NCBI GenBank assembly: GCA_949358305.1
Contig: OX442317.1
Location: 4,468,186-4,532,185, forward strand
Source of the DNA: Strigamia acuminata
Taxonomy: Eukaryota > Arthropoda > Chilopoda > Geophilomorpha > Linotaeniidae
DNA: 64,000 nt
Direction: 5' to 3'
The notes under the pieces are model-generated. The model worked only from the letters and a program-made list of their open reading frames with translations. It was not told the DNA's origin and did no database searches. Numbering within the stretch: position 1 is the stretch's first letter; the number at the start of each line of letters is the position of its first letter. This document shows positions 13,371-26,968 of this stretch, piece after piece. Position numbers and translations under genes: made by a program.

Positions 13371-13568
13371 ATTTACTCCTCTTCGCAGTGTACGTACATC
13401 CGCAACGCACACATTCCTTTAATTCAATTACACGCTGAAAACACCGGTTCTCGTCCGATTACCGTATAGTTTTATATATTTCCTCCTTTCCACAGTGTAC
13501 GTACGTCCGCACACATTCCTTTAATTCAATTACACGCTGAAAACACCGTTTCCCGTCCGATTACCGTA
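13371..13568. repeat. Near-tandem duplication of ~95 bp
   Basis: Two copies (about 13371-13467 and 13475-13568) share CAGTGTACGTAC, CACACATTCCTTTAATTC, ACACGCTGAAAACACCG and CGTCCGATTACCGTA with a few substitutions. The function is unknown. TACCGTA at each right end recalls the MITE termini elsewhere in the window. Confidence 0.85.
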
Positions 13569-14198
13569 GGGCGCATTACTGACAAGTTATAACGTATCCT
13601 AACTATCGTTGAACTCTCGTTGCACAGCTTTTTTCCCGCTTTATATACAACCACTTAGCTCTAAAGTCAAGTTTCATTTACCTTTCAGTATATGCGAAAG
13701 AAAAAAAGTTCCCTTCTCGCATTTTCTGCCGCGTGGCAATCTCGCTAACGACCCCAGCGTGTTCACCCCAAATGCTAGCGTTCCACCAAAGAGGCCTGCG
13801 CTCGCAAAGACCACTAATTAGAAGAAACTTTTGCATCTAATTAAAGCCAGAGAACAAAATTAATTTATTTAATAACCGCAATTAGGTGCTGGCTTACGTC
13901 TATAATCAAATGGAGATAATGAAGTTTGATAAATACATTACGGGGGCGGACAAGTGGCCAACGCCACCAACGCCAGCGACTAATTGGCAACCGGACTACT
14001 AATGAATTCCCATCTGCACAGCCCCTTTATCTCTTACCTCCAGCTAACAATTTGCTCATCAACATTGTCATTGTTGTGCACTCACATACTGCAAATTTGT
14101 TTGCCGCTTTAATTGTTCACGTGCTTTGCTATGATTGTTGAATTCCAGCCTACTATTTCATTAAATACGCACACTTTTCAACTAATACTTTTCAAATA

Positions 14199-14351
14199 CA
14201 GTCGAAACTCTTTATAACGAATCGCGATATAACGAATTATCGATATTACGAATCCCTAAAAATGGCTGGTTTGCTTGACTGGCCATAGAACACCATGTTA
14301 AAAAATTTCGATATAACGAATTCTCAGTATAACGAATCGATTTTCCGACTG
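14199..14351. mobile_element. pogo/mariner-like MITE
   Basis: A 153-bp element bounded by CAGTCG and CGACTG and flanked by TA on both sides (14197-14198 and 14352-14353), as expected for Tc1/mariner/pogo insertion. ATAACGAAT repeats several times inside, and the 5' end reads CAGTCGAAACTCTTTATAAC. There is no coding capacity. The terminal inverted repeats match well only over the outermost bases. Confidence 0.85.
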
Positions 14352-15458
14352 TATTTTTCTTTCGATCTTGCGATCATCGTCAGTGCACCGAGTCCAATCT
14401 GTTTTCCGCGAGTTCAAAAATATTTTTGACTAATTATAATTACAAATTGCTTTAATCAGCAATAACCGTAATGAGGTCTGTTTATCTGCCACTCCTATCC
14501 AAGTGCAATTAAAATTAGCATTGAATACCGTAGACATGCACCGAGAATGTAATGCGGACAAGCCCGCCACCCCACAACAACAACGTCCCAAAATTAAAAT
14601 CTTAACACTTAAAACAAACCCTCAAGTCGCTACATTTTTACAACGCGGATTCGGAATCAACAACGCGTTAATTGGTGATACATCAGCATGTTCAACAACA
14701 AAACTCCCCTTCGAGCTCGTGTCGTTAATGGGTTGAAATGCACCGACCACCACAAATGTCGAGCATCACCAAACGAAAGGTGATTAACAACACACGGACA
14801 AAGCCAAACAACACGCATGCGTACAATTAATTACCAGAACCCCATCCCATGATGGATTCCAACCTGGTTTGATTTTTCCTTCAAGAATCTCTCGCTCAAC
14901 GAGCCAACAGCTGACAAGTGAGTCCGGTCTCCGCCTGCAATGGCAATCGCGCTCAAACGAGGCTGCTCCTGCGCACACGTCAAAACGAGCGAAAGAAATG
15001 GCGGAGAACCTTAAACTAAACCCAGGCACCAATCATCAGACCATTTGCGGAAGAGGCAAAAAAACATTAATGTACCTCGTAACATAATACACAGAGTCCT
15101 GGAGCCGACCGCAGACTGCTGGATTAACAAATGGAAACGCACGGCCCTCGATAAGACGAAACGTTGCTTTTAAGCTTGCACTTTGCCTGTTTTAGCAAAA
15201 GCAGCAGAGTATGCATTTCAAAACTGTGGTCTTAACCAAGTAGCAATGCATTAGTGTCAACGCAGCACTCATATTAAAGCGAGCAATAAGCTATATAGTT
15301 CGTTTAAAGCAGCTTGCTTGATCAAATTAATTAGATGATATTGCCTAGAAACTAATCAATAATACTCACTGATCTAGATTCAGCTAGCTGCTAATGCGCA
15401 ACAAAAGAACTAAAGTGCAACTGCACCAACAAATAAGAGTCGCCCTCGAATAGTAGAA

Positions 15459-15700
15459 TACCGTATTTTTACAAAAGTACGCTATTTAACCTCACGAACG
15501 ATGAATATACGCTTCGTTCGTGACGTTCAGACTTCGTTTGTTATATTAAACAAAAGTAACAAACGAAAAACTGAAATTGTAATTGCTGACAAAAATGGCA
15601 GTTTTGAATAAAATATACAATTTCTTCCGTGGTGACTATTTATTTAATAAAAACACATGAAATTATCAAATAATGACTCAGGGTCACCACAAATACGGTA
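15459..15700. mobile_element. MITE with TACCGTA ends, copy 2
   Basis: A second member of the family seen at 11943, with TACCGTATTTTT at the left and AAATACGGTA at the right. It is about 85 bp longer because of an extra internal segment bounded by GTGGTGAC and GTCACCAC, which are themselves inverted. It contains the same TCACGAACG/CGTTCGTGA hairpin. Confidence 0.8.
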
Positions 15701-18700
15701 TCTCCATATTACGTATTATTATTATTATTATATAGAAATTATTAGCATATCCTTTTACATGCGATTTAACACCCAAGTGCTTTCGAATTAGTCGCTACTC
15801 CATCCGCTTTTAATAAGCTAAAACGCTTTTCAAGCGCACCAACTGTGAAACAATAATAAATCACATTTTTTCCCCCCCCCCATCGCATATTTATCAATTA
15901 TTTCGACGATTTTGAATCGTTTTCGCCAAATCCAATAATTTCATTCGATATTTACGCATCGTGATGAGCGAGTGCTGATTTTCCAGCAGAGAAACCCAAA
16001 CGATAAATTCCTCCCTTAACCAATTGGAATAAATATCAAAGTTGCCACACACCACGATATCCAACAAGTGTTGTCGCTCCAATCCCTCTGCACGCGCTGC
16101 ACTGCTGGAATTACAGCCCTCACCTGTCTAATCACGTGACAGCCAAGCAAGCCAGGATTGTTGGAAGCAGAGTTCGTTGTAACGAGGTCGTCGGTTGGTG
16201 CGTGCTCGGGGATCAGGGCCGGGTACCGTGTTATTTAATATAGAGCTACAATCTTTTCGCGAAATGGCTTGTAATGGGTTTGCTATGAAAAATTGATGGG
16301 CCCGTAATGGAGGAGCGTTAAAAGTGGAGAACGCGATGGGGAGGGGTAAGTTGGGTATGGAGGCGAGAGTGGGGTGGTGGTGGTGGTGGTGGGGCAAGGG
16401 GGTGGGCAATCTGCGAAACAGGAGCAAAAGAAAAGGTTCCTGCAACAAAGTGATGGTTGAGTTCTGCCCTTCCACGCGATCTCTTTGCACCTGGGGGTCG
16501 ATGACCATCGGGCACGCCATGCAACAATCAGCAACGCCTTTGCTTCAAATTAGGCTTTCATTAATAATAGAAATAAAAAAAATCGTGTTGCCAAAAAAAA
16601 AAAAAAAAAAAATGTAATAATAATAAATAAGTGTGTAATTTCCAAGGGAGAAACAAAAAATCATGTAATGATTCATTCCCGCGCCAATTCCCTCGTTTTT
16701 CACGATAACTTTGACGAATTTTTCGCTGCCCCCGAAGCTTCCCTGCAGTTCACGAGTGGGGCAACTTGTTTTCCGTGATTCCGATTAAAGAAACATATTT
16801 CTTTGATCCCGTTAGAGCGTCTTAACAATGAAGAGAGAGTGCGAGAGAATAATAATAAAAAATAGAGGGAAAAAAAGAACAAATTGGTCGTTTGATGACA
16901 AGTGTCGACTCGGGTGGTGTTTGATGAGGGCGTTTCAGTAGGGGTGAAGGGATATAGCAAAAAGTGGAACGGGGAGAGAACGGAGAAAGAGAGAGAGAGA
17001 GATAGGTTGGGTTAATGTGTCATTGGCGGCCCCTAGCGCGCGTTCCGAGCGCATCGATTCTGGCACACTGTTGTAATGCAAGGATGAATTATTAATCAGC
17101 GTGAATTATTACAAATTTCCACCTTAATTTTCACGTCATTAATAATGAATACTCACTCGCCAGAAGAGGAAACCCCGCTACAGCGAAGTGTTGGTTCCGA
17201 CATAATTTCGCGCTTGTTTTCAACTTTCAAATTATAAATTAAATTTAATTAAAAGTTATTCTAAATAATTCATTAACTACACAACATCATTGCCTCGCCA
17301 CCCCCCACCCCCCCCCCCCGCCTCACATCCGGCGGATCTTTAAAAACCGAAACCGAAAACAAAATCTCAGACAATTTCGAGTTCGACAGATGTCTCAAAA
17401 CCGTAAAAATTCAACAAATGAGCGCAAAATTCATCGAAAATAGGCGCCGTGTGTCGTCGTATCGAGGTTTCCCATTACGGTCCTCTTATGGAGTTTAATT
17501 TCACACCGGATCAGTCGCATAATCCCACCCGAGGAGCTCATCATGACGTCACCGCTAAACCAATGGGTCGGCCTGGGAACGTTAACACGTGACACACATC
17601 GCCCTCCATCACCTTGACAAGAGTGGAACCCCCGTTACTACAATAGCAGCCCCTCCCTAATATGTTGCCTTCGTTCATTGTTCACTAAGACGAAAGATGA
17701 AAAGAACAAAAAAAAAAAAATTTAATCAATTATTAATTCCATCACCCCAACACCCGAATACCTTCGTTATAGCGAAGTGCTTTTCTTCATCTCCGTAGCA
17801 ACCATCGCAACTAATGACGGCCATAATTTATTATCCAATCAAATTAATAAATGAATTCGGAAGGATAAATATGGATAAGTTATCAAAAAAATACAATATC
17901 GACGTCAATAAAGTACCTCGTTATAACGAGGGTTAATTAAAGTGCAATAACAAAAAAAAATTAAATTAAAAAAAAATTGGGATACCATATCAAAATAATA
18001 ACAATAATAATAAAAAAATAAAAAAATAAAAAAAAAATTGAAATCGTCAACATTAACGCCATTAACTTCCTCCATTATCGCAATAATGATCTATCTCTCA
18101 GCCCAAAACAAAAATAAAAAAAATTGTTTCCTAATTATAGTATAGGGTCCCCGAACCTCGAAAAATAATTACCCCGATACGCAATTCCCATTTTTAATTC
18201 GTCAAAACATTACTTTTTACAGCTCCGACGTTATTTACCCGAAAAACTCGACTTCACTGCCCTACAAATCCGCATCCGCGCCACTTTTGTCCACATTTCT
18301 CGAAACCCCAGCGTCCAACAAGACAAATTTACTCAACAAACTCTTCGATCTCGATCTCCCATTCACCAGTCTCCCTTCTGCTTGCCATCCCCAGCCCCAA
18401 GTCGAATGGTTCCTGTACGTGGCACCCTGATTATCCGTCCGCTTCTTTCTGGCTGGTGAGCCAATGATATTAAAAATAAATGAAACGGAAACGCAATACC
18501 GCGTTCCTTAATTAAGGCTTTATTATTGGCAAGGCGAGGTGGAGAGGAGAGGAGAGAGAGAGAGAGAACGCGAGAGAGAAAGAGGCAAAGCTACAGCTCC
18601 AGTGATGTCATTGCCCCAGAGCAGCCTGGGATAAAGGCGAAAGGGCTGCTGACAGCGAGATATCGAGTATCCATTAACTAATTACAACAATAGAGCAGAA

Positions 18701-21700
18701 AAGAGATAAGAAATAGAACGAGACAATTAATATGGACGCGCTGCAGTGATTACAGGTTGTGTGGGTTTGGGGAATTGCAAAGAATAAATTCGTCGCAAAA
18801 CCGAGCGACCGACCAACATCTCGTCGCGTCTCGTCTCGTCTCGTCCGACAACGGCACGATGAGATATGCGCGCGCGTCTCTCGGGTCTGTTGTAACCGCA
18901 TCAATCTGAGAAGTTAAGCTCAAAATTACAAGACGACGGCACGATAGGATCGCATCGCGGGTCCCCACTGTGACGTCGAGAGCATTATTAGGCCTAAATG
19001 ATTGTTAATGGCGGCTAACTCGTGCGCTTGTCGCCGGGGAGCGATTTCTTATCGGGGAACGTCAGCGGAATTTTTACGACTCTTATCGCTCTTAAAATGC
19101 GATAATCGCAAAGTTATAACGGAGAAATTTGTCGTCAGCAATTTTTTTTCTCGTTTGTTTTTCCTTGTATAACGATTTTTTGTTAGGGGGGGTGAGTGGG
19201 GGGGAGGGGATAATAATGAGCATCCTTATGTACTTACGTCTGTGGTGGAAACTTTCGTTATTCGCGGGCGTCGACGATTTTATTGCGCGTAAATTCCCTA
19301 TTTAAAAGACAAATGACGAAATAAATAAATAGATATAGACGGAAAAGTAAAAGAAATAAATAAATAAAGACGTGGAAAGGCGTTAAAAAAGATGTGTGTA
19401 ACGTCATATACACTCGGACCGCGTTTGAAAAATCGAAACCGAGCTCAAATCAAATGTTGTTCTAACGAGGGTCAATACTTTTCCACACTTGACTGCGCCT
19501 TCATTTCTCAACCAAATTAAAGTGTCTACAATAAATTGAAGTATCCTCTAAACAACAATCTCATAATCCTTCACCTGCCAACATTTCCACCGGTTTTAAT
19601 AAACATTTTCAAACTAAACAATGACGCTTCACCACTCTCAAAAAATAATAATAATAATATTTAAAAAATTAAATTTTTTTTTAATTCCAAAAACCTCTAA
19701 TTAGTGACCCACCAGAAGAAAAATGGCCGCAACGAGCATCCAACAGGGAAAAACGAGCGAAAAAAGAAAACGAGCCCCTCGCACCCCTCTATAACATAAT
19801 AAAACAATTTCCCTTCATTTTTCAGGTACGTTGCTAAGCAACGAGTTGCGCCGCACGGCGGCCGGTGCAGCAAACTGATGGAGGTCAGGCAGTGATATTT
19901 GTCACAAACGCGTCCCTCATAATGCCTTTCCCATTTGGCCCTGTCAATCCGCGCGCCTTCAATTATTGGACGCGCGCGTGCACGGATATCGAGACAGCAC
20001 CCCCCACATACACTCACCCTCTCTCTCTCTCTCTCTCTCTCGCTCTCACTCCCTCGCGAAAAACGAAACCGAATTCCCATTTCGTCCAAAAAATTGACTG
20101 TGCATCATGATCCGCCCCCGTTATAGTAATCAACGGATTAGCGCTTCGGAGCGGGGGAAACGCGAAGCCGCCACGCCGCTCAATTACCATGGAAAACAAG
20201 GCGCACGTGATTCGCATCGCGAATTACGCCCAGATACACAGCACGGCGCAGCGCAACACGAAAATTGACCACAAAGTCGCGATTTCATGCAACCTCGCTT
20301 CCACATACAACAAACTGCGCAGAAAAATCAAAAAATATTTAAATAAAAATAATTTAAATTAAAATATACACAAACACGCTTTAATTAACCACTTTGTTTA
20401 ATTAATTATTAATTTTTAATTAGCTGCCGTTTTAATTTTACCAAACTCAATTAAAAAAAGAAACAATTATTTAAACAAGGAGAGTGAGAGAGGGGGGGAG
20501 GGGTAGCTGTGACGTCATTTCGCCATCAGCGACTCTGCCACTGCCACTGCTTCTTATTCGCCTCGAGATCCGGCACAAAATGGGTGATTACTGGGAGGGA
20601 GACGCAGACAGGGGGGCTTTGCGGCCGCGGGCCACGCACGTGCTCCAACACTGCCTCCCGTACTCCCACACCACACCCACGCCCAGATTGTGCGAGTGGG
20701 AGGGATGAGTGACATCGCCCTCGATACAACGAACTTCCATTCACGGAAGGGGGCAAAAAAAATATATTCGAAAAAAAAATTAGCCTTCGGGGTTGGTTCC
20801 ACGAAGAAAAATGGAAATATCGTTTTGATTTTCGAACGTGGAGTTAACGGAAAAACGTATATTTTTTTTTCTCTAATTTTCATTAATTGTAATTGTTTGT
20901 TTGTTCTAAACAGTTTCGCAGCTAAATCTACAAACGACTAATTGGAAAAAATTTCACATTTGCAATTATTTATTCAATTTTCTCTAATTAAAAAAAAGCC
21001 TGTTTACATTAAATTAACGCGGGAACATCAATATGGCATCCACTCGGCTGGATTTCAAAAAGGAGGGAGTGAGATAATGCAAAACAATAGCGGAATTAGC
21101 TCAAATTTCGCTATAGAACCACGAATATCGTCAATTCTCGCACGCAACGGCTCTTTAGACAGGTCCCGTCATAAACCACCATTTTCCCCCCTACAGAAGC
21201 TTCGTTATAAACGAGTTTCCAAAGTAAAGCGGCTTTAAAAAAAATCAAAATCCCCCCAAAAAATAAAAAAAAATCCAAAAAAACCCAAAAAAATCGGAAG
21301 TTTGATTTTTTAGACTCATCCTAGTCCATGTGAGTGGGTGGGGGGTGGCGGGGGGTTCTGATGCCATTGGTGGATCCAATTGTGGCCACTCCAGCCGCAT
21401 AAAAGCGTTCGTGTGTTCAACATGGAAACTTCATTACCACTCGGCCACCGACTTTCACAAACACTTGCACACTCCCCAGCCCCGCTCGTTCGCAGACGTT
21501 AACAATAACAATCAAGGGTTTACCCTTACCCATCATTCTCAACTGCTGTGTCGCTTAATAGCGAAACGGAAGTGAGTGCGCACGCATGCGCAATCCTTTC
21601 AACGGTCAACCATTTTCGCCTCACTTATTCGAGGTCGCTGCCAATTTTGTCGCCGCCAAACGCGACTTCGCCTCCCAACCCCCAACCAGCCCACGCTCCC

Positions 21701-21872
21701 ACACACCTCTGTCGCCCGGTGGCGTTTCATCATCCATCAAAGTCATACACTACCCCTCCATACACACTTTACACACGAAAAAAAATTGGAAATACAAAAT
21801 CATCTCCCAATAGCCATTATTGAGCCCACAACCGACCCAATTTGACGGAAAATGAAAAATAAATAAATTAAA
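15701..21872. other. Gene desert with dispersed TIR-like motifs
   Basis: No exon was recognised. The stretch alternates AT tracts with GC-richer, CpG-containing patches (about 16080-16520, 18540-19060, 20480-20720). It holds GA/CT runs at 16989-17002, 18546-18570 and 20019-20042, and poly-C at 15870 and 17305. About half of the CCTCGTTATAACGAAG-like sites of the window are here. It probably belongs to the LMO regulatory region. Confidence 0.5.
17916..17931. repeat. Perfect 16-bp palindrome CCTCGTTATAACGAGG
   Basis: This is the most symmetric example of a motif found at least sixteen times between 3 and 28 kb. It resembles the ends of pogo-type elements, but no element body can be delimited here. 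Confidence 0.85.
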
Positions 21873-22442
21873 TACCGTAAATGCTCTAATAGAACACGGG
21901 AATTGACCAAAACGACTAAAATAAATGTCTAAATTAAACAAAATGACTAAAATAAATGTCTAAATTGAACAAAACGACTAAAATAAATGTCTAAATTGAA
22001 CAAAACGACTAAAATAAATGTCTAAATTAAACAAAATGACTAAAATAAATGTCTAAATTGAACAAAACGACTAAAATAAATGTCTAAATTAAACAAAACG
22101 ACTAAAATAAATGTCTAAATTGAACAAAACGACTAAAATAAATGTCTAAATTGAACAAAACGACTAAAATAAATGTCTAAATTGAGCAAAACGACTAAAA
22201 TAAATGTCTAAATTGACCAATAAAACTAAAATAAATGTCTAACTTGAACAAAACGACTAAAATAAATGTCTAAATTGATCAAAACGACTAAAATAAATGT
22301 CTAAATTGACCAAAACGACTAAATTAAATGACTAAATTAAACTAAACGACTAAAATAAATGTCTAAATTGACCAAAACGACTAAAATAATTGCCTAAATT
22401 GACCAAGAAATGTATAATTTATTTATTAAAGCATTTACAGTA
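21873..22442. mobile_element. Inverted-repeat element filled by the 31-bp minisatellite, locus 2
   Basis: The left end TACCGTAAATGCTCTAATAG and the right end (reverse complement TACTGTAAATGCTTTAATA) form an imperfect ~21-bp terminal inverted repeat. Nearly all the interior (21900-22407) is about sixteen copies of the 31-bp unit, here mostly TGTCTAAATTGAACAAAACG. No protein is encoded. The combination shows that the minisatellite travels within, or grows inside, a mobile element. Confidence 0.8.
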
Positions 22443-22915
22443 AAAAAATAAAATAAATAAATAAAAGCACGAGAGAGAGATCGTTGGGGGTGGTTCGGTT
22501 TCGCCCCAAAGGTCGAATTGCAGATTTGTTCAACAATAGTGAGTAGGAGCAAAATGGCATTGGTAATGCCAAGCCTGGAAACGCAACGACGCGCTTCCGG
22601 CACGATGAAGAGAAAGGTGGGGTGGTGGTTGGTGGTGGTGGGAGTGGAGGGGGAAGAGTAGGGCGTCTGCGTGACATTCAATTATTCGGCTAAATGAAGA
22701 GGAAATTCAATTAAAGGATTGCAGTATTGACTGATTGGAACAGGGTCCTTCCATTAAAATTTTCGGGCAAGAATCCTCCCTCGCATTCCACCCCTCCCAT
22801 ACAGCTCCGTCATCCATGCTCAAATCTTAGAATCCTCCAGGAAAACCTCATTATAATAAAGTGCTGAGTGCCTCTTTCAAGACAAAAAATAAATCGTGTT
22901 TTTTCACGTTTTTTC

Positions 22916-22953
<38 letters not shown>

Positions 22954-24832
22954 GATACAAAAATTTATACAAAAAAATTGAAAAATAAATACGTAGAGTA
23001 CATAATTTTTTTTTTAATGTGGGTGTATCCGTTTACAAGGACACCGGAAGCACACTAATTCGATTTTTAACATTTAGACTGATGGCCTTTTAGCCATACA
23101 AAGGCCAAGCTAATTGAGAAAAAAAATAGAAGGAAGTAAGTCCAAAAAATAAAATAAAAAATGGGGAAATAAAGAAAATGGCAAATTACAACGTGTCAAA
23201 CAATATGCAAATATTTCTTTATTTTTCTTAAAATAATTATCATAAACTCCAATCAATTAATCGAATAAGCAAAACCGTAAATAAAATCGCGCGCACAAAA
23301 AGACAGGAGACGCGTTAAATTAAATCAACGTCACGTCACGTCCATAAAGTGAAAGACGATAAATAATAGGCATCAACTAATTCGCCATTTTTCAAGCGCC
23401 CCCTAAATCTAATTAGCAAAATAGCATCGACGTGCAAGCAAACCACTACAAAAATAACCCGGGGCCCCAAATTGGACAAACGCTCATCTAATTACGTTAA
23501 TTACCTAACGCGATACGCGAACCACTTGAAAACATGTCGCACATCCAACAATGCGGCCCGTGCAACCCAACACTCACGCCATTCAGCGCTGCACTCGTGG
23601 CATCAGGTGACAGCGCGTTCCCCGCCTCCAATTAGAAGCCGCACTCACTCTCGGCCTACCTCGATACAGCGAACTCGCCCTGCTCCCCTTAAACGACCTG
23701 TCATTGGGACATTTGATTCAAAATGCCTCGATATGGCTCGGAGATGGCGCGTCGTCATGACAACCACCATCTTGGCGAAGATGGTCAGTGTATTGAGAAC
23801 GGGAAAAGGTAAATGGATTTGCATTAAGCCCCGTTGCATGACGGATGCTCCAACCACTTAAATGGAGAGGGGAAAGAGAAGGGAGATGTGTAGAGAAGAG
23901 TGCTTTTAGTCGAACGCGGCCTCTACGGGACCAAACAAATATGGCGCATGGACATGTCAATAAAAGCTGAACCAAACTTCAATAGAAATTGGTGCGGCGC
24001 TTAATTGACGAACCTCGGCATTGTTTCGTGTGTGCGCGACACAACGTGCGAAAAATCAAAAAGAAAATATTAAAGAAGAAATAATTCGAGTTTTTTTTTT
24101 TTTTTTTTTGTCATTTTTTGTTTCTTGGAGAGTCCTGATTCCTGAATCATGATCTGGGACTGTAATTGCTTTCTGATTGGCTGCAGCTCATCCGATTGAA
24201 CTGTCCGTGCACCCGTCCACTTTGGCGACGCAATCAATGGATGTGTTTTTCATTTCATCCCGTTCTGCGAGGAGGGGGACTGTGGAGGCAGCCATTAGTG
24301 TTTTGGCGGCCCGAGTCGAGACAAATGGCGGCTGCTTTTTGGTCGTCAATAATGCATAAAGCGCGATTGTTGCATAATGCCGCCATTTTTGCTATTTAGG
24401 CGGTTGTTAAATATGCATTTCCCACCTACTTTAACAGATTGACCACTTTCCTGCTGCGCCAAGGCGCGTGAAACCCCGTTACAACGAAATAAAGCATTAT
24501 TGCTTTTAAATTTTATGTTTCGAAAGAAAGGATGGCCCAAAGTGGCAAATCAAATTTTAATTTTATGTCCCAAATTTATTGACAAAAATAAAAATATAAA
24601 ATAAAAGAAAATAAAATAAAAGAAAAATAAAATAATTTACAATCTAAATACTGTAATTTAAAAAAAAAATTATTATAATCGATTTTTATTTCAAATTTTT
24701 CAACCACCTGTCCACAACCATTTCAACAACCTGAATATTTAATGATTTAAAATTAAATTTAAAAAAAATATATATATTAAAAAAAAAAATTAAAATTTTT
24801 TCCATTTCCGGTTGCCAACTTATCTCAAAAAA

Positions 24833-24881
<49 letters not shown>

Positions 24882-26920
24882 TTTTTTCTTCAACCAACTC
24901 ATTACATCATCTTAGTCCAATTTCCTACGTGTGTTGCCACACGAGCCCCCGTTAGCAGCAAATCAAAAAGCAATAAAAGGTGGCCCAATAATGTATTTAC
25001 AACAAGCAGCCAAACAATTTGGTTGAAACTCGCAAAAGCGATACAGCGCAGCACACTCGAGGGGATCATTTGGCAAATTAGAGATAATCTGCACCCAACA
25101 AGATGGCCACTCACAGGTTGCCAAGCAACGCAAAGTGCCAACAAAAATAGCCAAAGTGGGGATCCCATTTGAAATCACTCTTTTCTTTTAACAACTTACC
25201 GGGCGCCCCCCCATTAGCCCCCCGGCCTAAGCACTTGGGCGGAAACGTCTTAATCACTAACAACGGAACGCACTTATCACCTAATTACCATTGCAACAAT
25301 GCGTGACAACTGTCGTCAACAATAAGCTTCACATCATCATTCCCACTAACAACAAAACATCGTTCCTTGCAACGAGGCTCCTCGCTATCACTAACTTTTA
25401 ATTACATTTCGCTCTACAAAGGTCCGAGTCTTTTTACTCGCCAAGACGACAGAACAGATCCACGGTTAACTCGTGTAATTACTCGCAACAATCAATTTTT
25501 AAACAATTTCACACGCTTTTTTCCCACTTCTATTACAGCGCAACAACACAATTTGCATTAATTCCATCTTTTTTCTTCATTACAAACACTTTTCTTTCTG
25601 TTTACAACAATTATCAGCAACGATAATTACATGCAACAATGCGCACAACTGTTACGTTTTTAATCACAATTCGTTCTATCGAGGTTGCTGTTTTTATTTA
25701 TTTACGCGATTTATTTTATTTATTTTTTTATTTGTGTCCCGCAATAATACGAGAGACCATACACCACGCAATAATACTCGCGTGTGAAGCTTCATCTACA
25801 GAGCGACGTTTTAATTAAATAAGGTCACTTCAACCCTTTTATACATTGCCAGCTTTGTTAAAACGAGGCTTTTCAACATCCCCGCTGTTTTGATGCAAAT
25901 TGCCTGGCGTTCGTCTAGCTTCAAAATTAATTTGAAAAGTAATAAAAATTAAGACTACCTCCCTTCCATCACCACATTTAATTTGAAAATTAAAAAGAAG
26001 AAAAAAAAAATGATAAAAATAAAAAAAAAATAATAATAAAAAAATTGAAGAGAAGCCAGGTTTCATTCCGGCAAGCAGAACATCATTAAGATTTTATATC
26101 AACGGGGTATTAATTAGCAATGACGTCACGCGACAAAACACCAGCAAATGTGACAACACGAAACACAAATTTTTTTAAATTAAAATTAAAAAAATCTCGC
26201 AAAACAATGACGAAAACGACTCGTTTTAATGATCGAAATCGGAGAGTTGGACGACAGAGCGAGAGAGAAAAAAATTAGCCGGATTGATAGCAGACGACGC
26301 ACGATGATTGGGGACGAGCGGGTGTGTAAAGCGAAATAAAAACGATTCTCACCTGCAACGTGATAACAATGGTGCAAACGGAGCGGCAGACGCCAATTTA
26401 TGTCCACTGTTGACCAGCAAATGGCCGAACCAGACACTAAATTGGAGCTTTTTTTTCCCTTCTTCCCCTGTTGAGCTCGGGCTCAGTTGAGCACAGAATC
26501 ACGAGCCATCACACACAATTCCAGACAGCGGATTTCCAACGAGAGAAATATACGGGAAACGGCGACACACCTGGATCGGAAAATGAGCCCTCGAATGCGC
26601 GGCAGAGAGGCAGCAGGACCGCGCTCACCAGACTCCGGGTCAACTGGGCTCGACGCACAATCAATGGTGAAGTTAAGCGGAGAGACCAGCCTCGCTTTCA
26701 ATTTAGCCTCGAGCCTGGGGTGTCGTGAAAACTGATGGGGAACGCGTGCAAGTGACGTATGTGTCACACACAATTTTTTTTTTAAAGAAATAAAAAATAT
26801 TTTTTTTGAGATTTTTATTAAAAAAAAAAAATAAAAAATTTAATTTAATTGAAAAAAAAATAATAATAATTTGTTTCAATTTTCAATTAAAAAAAACCAA
26901 TTATGTGATTTCAACGTTTC

Positions 26921-26968
<48 letters not shown>

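Noticed and set aside
23472-23861. 129-residue open frame
   Set aside because: No domain, no splice context and no similarity recognised; it lies in a GC-richer desert patch.
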